Part shown: piece after piece, positions 60,694 through 64,000 of the stretch | Layout: each line of letters opens with the position of its first letter | Position numbering within the stretch: the stretch's first letter is position 1 | Assembly (NCBI GenBank): GCA_910576545.1 | Contig: CAJTKM010000002.1 | Location: forward strand, 186,001-250,000 | Length of the DNA: 64,000 nt | Reading direction: 5' to 3' | Source of the DNA: Lachnospiraceae bacterium | GTDB lineage: Bacteria; Bacillota; Clostridia; Lachnospirales; Anaerotignaceae | Notes under the pieces: model-generated | The model's input: only the letters and a program-made list of their open reading frames with translations | The model's database searches: none | Told to the model about the DNA's origin: nothing | Made by a program: the position numbers and the translations under genes

Positions 60694-60910
60694 ACTCTCT
60701 GTCCTCCTGTTCCTTGTTTTCTTTCAAACAGCATAACTCTTCCACAGATACACCGAACACCCCTGCGATACGGTAGGCAAGCATCAGTGACGGGCTGTAC
60801 TGCTCTTTTTCAATGGAGATAATTGTCCGCGAGGAAACGTGTACCTGCTCGGCAAGCTGCTGCTGCGTCAGCTTTGCCGCTGTCCGGTATTCTCTGATTT
60901 TTGTTTTCAT
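60680..60910 (-). CDS. XRE-family transcriptional regulator (76 aa)
   Basis: A 76-aa Cro/C1-type regulator: MKTKIREYRTAAKLTQQQLA followed by EQVHVSSRTIISIEKEQYSP is the helix-turn-helix, and LMLAYRIAGVFGVSVEELCC completes the domain, as in YgzD/YyaK-like proteins. The start at 60910 follows GGAGGCAGAA. A perfect palindrome lies in its leader downstream of a near-consensus promoter, pointing to self-repression. Confidence 0.88.
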   Translation of the reverse strand: MKTKIREYRTAAKLTQQQLAEQVHVSSRTIISIEKEQYSPSLMLAYRIAGVFGVSVEELCCLKENKEQEDREYENL

Positions 60911-60930
60911 TTCTGCCTCCCTCCTGCAAT

Positions 60931-60989
60931 ATGAAGTATGCTTCATGTGAAATTAACTTCATATTATGCCGAATATAAAGATTTGTCAA
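60931..60989 (-). promoter_or_regulatory. Promoter and operator of the XRE/membrane-protein operon
   Basis: Minus strand TTGACA (60989-60984), 17-bp spacer, TAATAT (60966-60961). Downstream, ATGAAG-TATG-CTTCAT (60931-60946) is a perfect inverted repeat, and a third CTTCAT half-site overlaps the -10 end (60957-60962). Confidence 0.75.
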
Positions 60990-61118
60990 GAGGGAATGTG
61001 AAGTTTCCTTCAGAAAAAACGTAGGGCCAGCCTTTCGTAAGGTTGGCATATTTGGCGGAAAAAGCCCATAGAATAGAGCAAAACGGACGTTTTATGTGTC
61101 TTTTCAGGAGGGATTTTT

Positions 61119-61550
61119 TTGAAAAAGGAGAAGAAAAAAGGGACGATTAAAGGGCGCAGCAAATCGGAAACGCGTTCCTTGAATGCAGGGCTGTGGCTCT
61201 GCCTGATTCGGGGGATTGCTGTCGCTTTTGCCATTACCTGCATCATTTTCATTGGCTTCGGCATATTGCTTACATACACTTCGCTTTCGGAAGATACCCT
61301 GCCGGTAGTTTCGCTGGTTTCGACCGCACTTTCAGCCGCGGCCGCAGGCTATGACTGGGCAGCATGCATGAAAAAACGCGGGCTTTTCTGGGGGATAGCT
61401 GCCGGAGCGGTTTATGGCGTGCTTCTGTTCCTTGTGACGGGGCTTGCGGGCAGCGGCTTCACGCTGGAGCTTTCCGGAGTTATGACGCTTGTTGTCGCGC
61501 TTGCGGGCGGGGGAATCGGCGGCATACTCGGCATAAACCGGAAAGGGTGA
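61119..61550 (+). CDS. TIGR04086-type membrane protein
   Basis: A 143-aa protein: a basic N-terminus (KKEKKKGTIKGRSKSETR) is followed by four helices, including LIRGIAVAFAITCIIFIGFG and LLTYTSLSEDTLPVVSLVST. Gly/Ala-rich segments (LSAAAAGYDWA; ALAGGGIGGILGINRKG) are typical of the TIGR04086 family in Clostridia, of unknown function. The start is TTG at 61119, 6 nt after AGGAGGGA. Confidence 0.82.
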   Translation: MKKEKKKGTIKGRSKSETRSLNAGLWLCLIRGIAVAFAITCIIFIGFGILLTYTSLSEDTLPVVSLVSTALSAAAAGYDWAACMKKRGLFWGIAAGAVYGVLLFLVTGLAGSGFTLELSGVMTLVVALAGGGIGGILGINRKG

Positions 61551-61563
61551 GTGTTTTTCTATG

Positions 61564-61593
61564 TTGCGTTCCAGTGTGTTGCGGCGGTATAAT
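61564..61593 (+). promoter_or_regulatory. Carbonic anhydrase promoter
   Basis: TTGCGT, 18-bp spacer, TATAAT. Confidence 0.65.
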
Positions 61594-61617
61594 GGAAACA
61601 AAAACGAGGTGGAAGAA

Positions 61618-62166
61618 ATGAAAGAACAGATTGACAAAATGCTGGAATACAACAAGGTCTTTGTGGAACATGAGCTATACAAAAAATATACGACAACGAA
61701 ATATCCCGACCGCAAAATCGCGATACTGGCGTGTATGGATACCCGCATGACGGAGCTTCTTCCGGCGGCATTGGGGCTGAAAAACGGAGATGTGAAACTG
61801 ATCAAAACGGCGGGCGGACGTGTCCTGCATCCATACGGGAGCGTGATTTTCAGCCTGCTTGTGGCGGTGTATGAGATGGGCGTGGATACCGTTCTGGTGA
61901 TTGGGCATGACGACTGCGGCGGCAGCCTGCTAAACGGCAGGAAGATGATAGAGGAAATGAAGGAAAGGGGCATTTCGCAGGAAGTTATCGACCATGTGGA
62001 CGCGAACCATAAAAATCTGGAGGAATGGCTTTCGGGCTTCGGGGACGTCTGCCGTTCTGTGCGGGATACGGTGAAAACGATACAGAGCCATCCGCTCCTG
62101 CCGGATGATTTGGAGGTATTGGGGTTTGTGATGAATCCGGAAACGGGAAAAATGCAGGAAGTATGA
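61618..62166 (+). CDS. Beta-class carbonic anhydrase
   Basis: Zinc enzyme interconverting CO2 and bicarbonate, which supplies carboxylation reactions; cytosolic, 182 aa, the short YtiB-like clade. Ligands are the Cys in ILACMDTRMTELLP with its Asp/Arg dyad, and His and Cys in VLVIGHDDCGGSLLNG. The start at 61618 (MKEQIDKMLEYNKVFVEHEL) follows GAGGTGGAAGAA. It has its own promoter and a very stable terminator. Confidence 0.93.
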   Translation: MKEQIDKMLEYNKVFVEHELYKKYTTTKYPDRKIAILACMDTRMTELLPAALGLKNGDVKLIKTAGGRVLHPYGSVIFSLLVAVYEMGVDTVLVIGHDDCGGSLLNGRKMIEEMKERGISQEVIDHVDANHKNLEEWLSGFGDVCRSVRDTVKTIQSHPLLPDDLEVLGFVMNPETGKMQEV

Positions 62167-62170
62167 AAGG

Positions 62171-62206
62171 AAAGCCTTGGGGCGCTTCAGTCAGCCCCAA
62201 GGCTTT
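62171..62206 (+). terminator. Terminator after the carbonic anhydrase gene
   Basis: AAAGCCTTGGGGC...GCCCCAAGGCTTT, a 13-bp perfect stem, followed by TT. Confidence 0.9.
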
Positions 62207-62244
62207 TTGCAGACATTATTATTTCAGCTTGCGAAACGCAGTAT

Positions 62245-63180
62245 TTACGTTTTTTCAAACTGTGCCTGGATTTTTTCCGGCATGATGGCAACTGCGCGCC
62301 GGAACGCCTCTGTATCCAACAGTCCGCCTTGTGTCGCGGCAACAGCCGAAGAAATATAGTTTGCGGCAGTGAGCGCGTCCGCAAAGTCCAGCCCGAACCG
62401 CCGCGCGGCTATAACGGCACCCATGTGCGAATCCCCTGCGCCGATGGTATCTGTTACCCTTGCAGGAACGGGCGGTGCAAAAATATCCTCCCTGCCGTCA
62501 AAGCAGTATGCCCCTTTTGCGCCCAATGTGATGATTACGGTGTTCTGCGTTTCCTGCCAAAGTGTGCGCGCTGCCTCCTGTACGGAGGATTTTTTTGTAT
62601 AAGCAAGGCTTTCTTCCTCATTCATGTGCAGGACGGGGTGCAGTGCAAAAAGCCGTTTCATGCGTTCCGGCCGGATTTGCAGGATACGCGCGCCTGGCGC
62701 GAAATAAACCGTGTATTCGGGGTGTTTTTCCAGATATGCAATGATATTCATGCCGGTATATTCTTCAATTTCCAGACCGCAGACATATACGCTGTCAATG
62801 GAGGCGGTATCGATGTTTTTCAGATAGGTTTCGTAAAACGTGTACTCTATACCGTGGTCTACGATGAATGTCCGTTCTCCGCCTGTTTCGACCATGCAGT
62901 AACAGCAGCCGTTTTCTGCATCGGGGCGGCGCACATAAATCGGAACGCCGCGTTTTTTTAATTCCTGTTCTACAAAGCTGCCGTATAGCCCGCTGCCGAT
63001 TGCGGTACAGAGGCTGTACGGCGCGCCGGAATGGCGCAGAATATCTGAAACGATGCAGGCACAGCCGCCAAGGGAGCGGCTCTGGCTGCTGATATGAATG
63101 TCTTCGCCCGTATGGGGCAGATGGTCAATATTTATGATAACGTCTGTTACGGCGGAACCGATGACGAGTGTCTGTTTCAT
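62245..63180 (-). CDS. PfkB-family carbohydrate/nucleoside kinase
   Basis: A 311-aa ribokinase-like sugar kinase. It begins MKQTLVIGSAVTDVIINIDH. The N-terminal substrate motif is SLGGCACIVSDILRHSGAP, and the C-terminal PfkB signature DTIGAGDSHMGAVIAARRFG carries the catalytic Asp and anion hole. The start at 63180 follows AGGAGGG. No sugar transporter is adjacent, so the substrate (fructose phosphate, ribose, nucleoside or other) is open. Confidence 0.92.
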   Translation of the reverse strand: MKQTLVIGSAVTDVIINIDHLPHTGEDIHISSQSRSLGGCACIVSDILRHSGAPYSLCTAIGSGLYGSFVEQELKKRGVPIYVRRPDAENGCCYCMVETGGERTFIVDHGIEYTFYETYLKNIDTASIDSVYVCGLEIEEYTGMNIIAYLEKHPEYTVYFAPGARILQIRPERMKRLFALHPVLHMNEEESLAYTKKSSVQEAARTLWQETQNTVIITLGAKGAYCFDGREDIFAPPVPARVTDTIGAGDSHMGAVIAARRFGLDFADALTAANYISSAVAATQGGLLDTEAFRRAVAIMPEKIQAQFEKT

Positions 63181-63208
63181 GGCATACCCTCCTGTGCCGT
63201 TTTCTGCC

Positions 63209-63238
63209 ATTATAGCATATGGGCGGAAACGCGGACAA
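63209..63238 (-). promoter_or_regulatory. Promoter of the PfkB kinase gene
   Basis: Minus strand TTGTCC, 18-bp spacer, TATAAT with TG upstream. Confidence 0.7.
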
Positions 63239-63270
63239 GGCTTGTTCTGTGTTTTCTTCCCGGACCCGCA

Positions 63271-63299
63271 TTGATACGGGCAGGCTTTTGTGATAGTAT
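63271..63299 (+). promoter_or_regulatory. Promoter of the 152-aa gene
   Basis: TTGATA, 17-bp spacer, TAGTAT with TG upstream. Confidence 0.65.
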
Positions 63300-63325
63300 C
63301 AAAACAGACGAACGGAGGGGATATT

Positions 63326-63784
63326 ATGCACTGTGGAGAAAAGAAATCTATTCACGCGCTTTTTGAAAACAAGAGATATATGGAAATTTATAAAACGTAT
63401 CCGCAGGTGGTAAACGAAATGCTGATGATAGAAAATCTGGCGGATTTTGAGGATTTTATGGAAGCGGAAGGGGATTTGGACGAAAGTATATTCGGGCTTT
63501 ATTTTTCTGCGGGAAAGGGGGAAAGCCTGCTAATCGGAGGCTATGAAAAAGATGTGACGGAAAGCGTTTCCCTTTTCCTGAAGGAAAAGCTGCCGGAAAC
63601 GGCATTCGACTGTATCAGAGGGCATCTTTCCGGCTGGTATGTGGATTTGGGGACAAAGGACACTATGGAGGAAAAAACAGCAGACTGCAACAGGGCGTTG
63701 AAGGGGACAGGATACTCTGTCAAAGCGGAATTCGAAGAAACATATTGTGCAGGAGCCTATTTTTTATCTGTCATGCATCCATGA
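63326..63784 (+). CDS. Hypothetical protein (152 aa)
   Basis: A 152-aa acidic soluble protein that I do not recognise. It begins MHCGEKKSIHALFENKRYME, has an acidic middle FEDFMEAEGDLDESIFGLYF, and contains GHLSGWYVDLGTKDTMEEKT. CGGAGGGG precedes the ATG. It has its own promoter and is followed after 113 bp by recD2. No signal or membrane segment is present. Confidence 0.65.
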   Translation: MHCGEKKSIHALFENKRYMEIYKTYPQVVNEMLMIENLADFEDFMEAEGDLDESIFGLYFSAGKGESLLIGGYEKDVTESVSLFLKEKLPETAFDCIRGHLSGWYVDLGTKDTMEEKTADCNRALKGTGYSVKAEFEETYCAGAYFLSVMHP

Positions 63785-63856
63785 TGCTGCGGACTGGAAA
63801 GGGAAGGCGTTTTTGTCCAAAATAAAGAACTGCCGTTCCCTTTTCCGGCGCAATGT

Positions 63857-63864
63857 GCTATACT
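63857..63864 (+). promoter_or_regulatory. recD2 promoter (extended -10)
   Basis: TGCTATACT; the -35 region is poor. It lies 34 nt before the ATG. Confidence 0.55.
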
Positions 63865-63897
63865 GGAAAAAATGCCTTATGCAAAGGGGGTGACGGC

Positions 63898-64000
63898 ATG
63901 GAGGAAGTAAGGATTACCGGCGAGGTGGAGGATATCATTTTCCAGAATAAAGACAATGGCTATACGGTATTTTCGCTGACAACGGAGAACGATGAGGTCA
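63898..64000 (+). CDS. recD2: RecD2-like ATP-dependent DNA helicase (N-terminal fragment)
   Basis: Only the first 34 codons are in the window. The sequence MEEVRITGEVEDIIFQNKDN followed by GYTVFSLTTENDEV matches the N-terminal OB-like domain of RecD2/YrrC helicases (pattern G-x-V-x-x-I-x-x-N-x-x-N-G-Y-T-V-F). GGGGGTGACGGC precedes the ATG. The rest lies beyond 64000. Confidence 0.75.
   Translation, partial: MEEVRITGEVEDIIFQNKDNGYTVFSLTTENDEV

Overview
The window is 64 kb of a mid-GC Bacillota chromosome, most likely a Clostridia member near Lachnospirales. The evidence is the gene set: Rex next to a YdiF-type ABC-F ATPase, Noc, CdaA-CdaR-GlmM, YycI/YycJ/RlmH, pyruvate phosphate dikinase and a serC-serA-DUF1015 cluster, together with strong GGAGG ribosome sites and many near-consensus sigma-A promoters. 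The genus cannot be fixed from the sequence alone. Nearly all of the window is core genome. No prophage, CRISPR array or intact transposase gene was seen.

Layout. 1-5 kb: MarR-controlled RND efflux operon. 5-10 kb: serine biosynthesis operon (53-aa membrane protein, serC, serA, DUF1015). 10-15 kb: noc, a small XRE regulator, ydiF, rex and a LysE exporter. 15-20 kb: leucine-rich repeat protein, VOC protein, and a solute-binding lipoprotein paired with a chemoreceptor. 20-25 kb: proC and ppdK, the latter with a long structured leader. 25-28 kb: MerR-regulated flavin reductase followed by a truncated hydrolase. 28-40 kb: DUF1846 protein, gltX, an AI-2E type permease, a MoxR ATPase and a VWA protein separated by two tandem thioesterases and an unusual hydrolase. 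40-46 kb: thyA-folA, cdaA-cdaR-glmM and a tRNA-Arg. 46-50.4 kb: a small catabolic islet (LysR, DUF819 permease, N-acyl-D-amino-acid deacylase) between 26-bp direct repeats at the tRNA 3' end. 50.5-55 kb: yycI, murA, GNAT, yycJ, rlmH. 55-64 kb: TetR, a divergent polysaccharide deacetylase, argG and argH, small regulators, carbonic anhydrase, a PfkB kinase and the start of recD2.

Two kinds of repeat run through the intergenic spaces. One is a modular family of palindromes (about 80-210 bp per site), placed against stop codons or just before ribosome sites inside operons. Its stem sequences differ between copies, but their base pairing is kept. The other is a 161-bp element with 16-bp terminal inverted repeats and TTA target duplications. 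It has two full copies in opposite orientation and one 37-bp remnant that truncates a hydrolase gene. These repeats and the tRNA-adjacent islet are the least ordinary parts of the window. The rest works as housekeeping: amino-acid synthesis (Ser, Pro, Arg), nucleotide synthesis (thyA-folA), cell wall and c-di-AMP control, and redox sensing.
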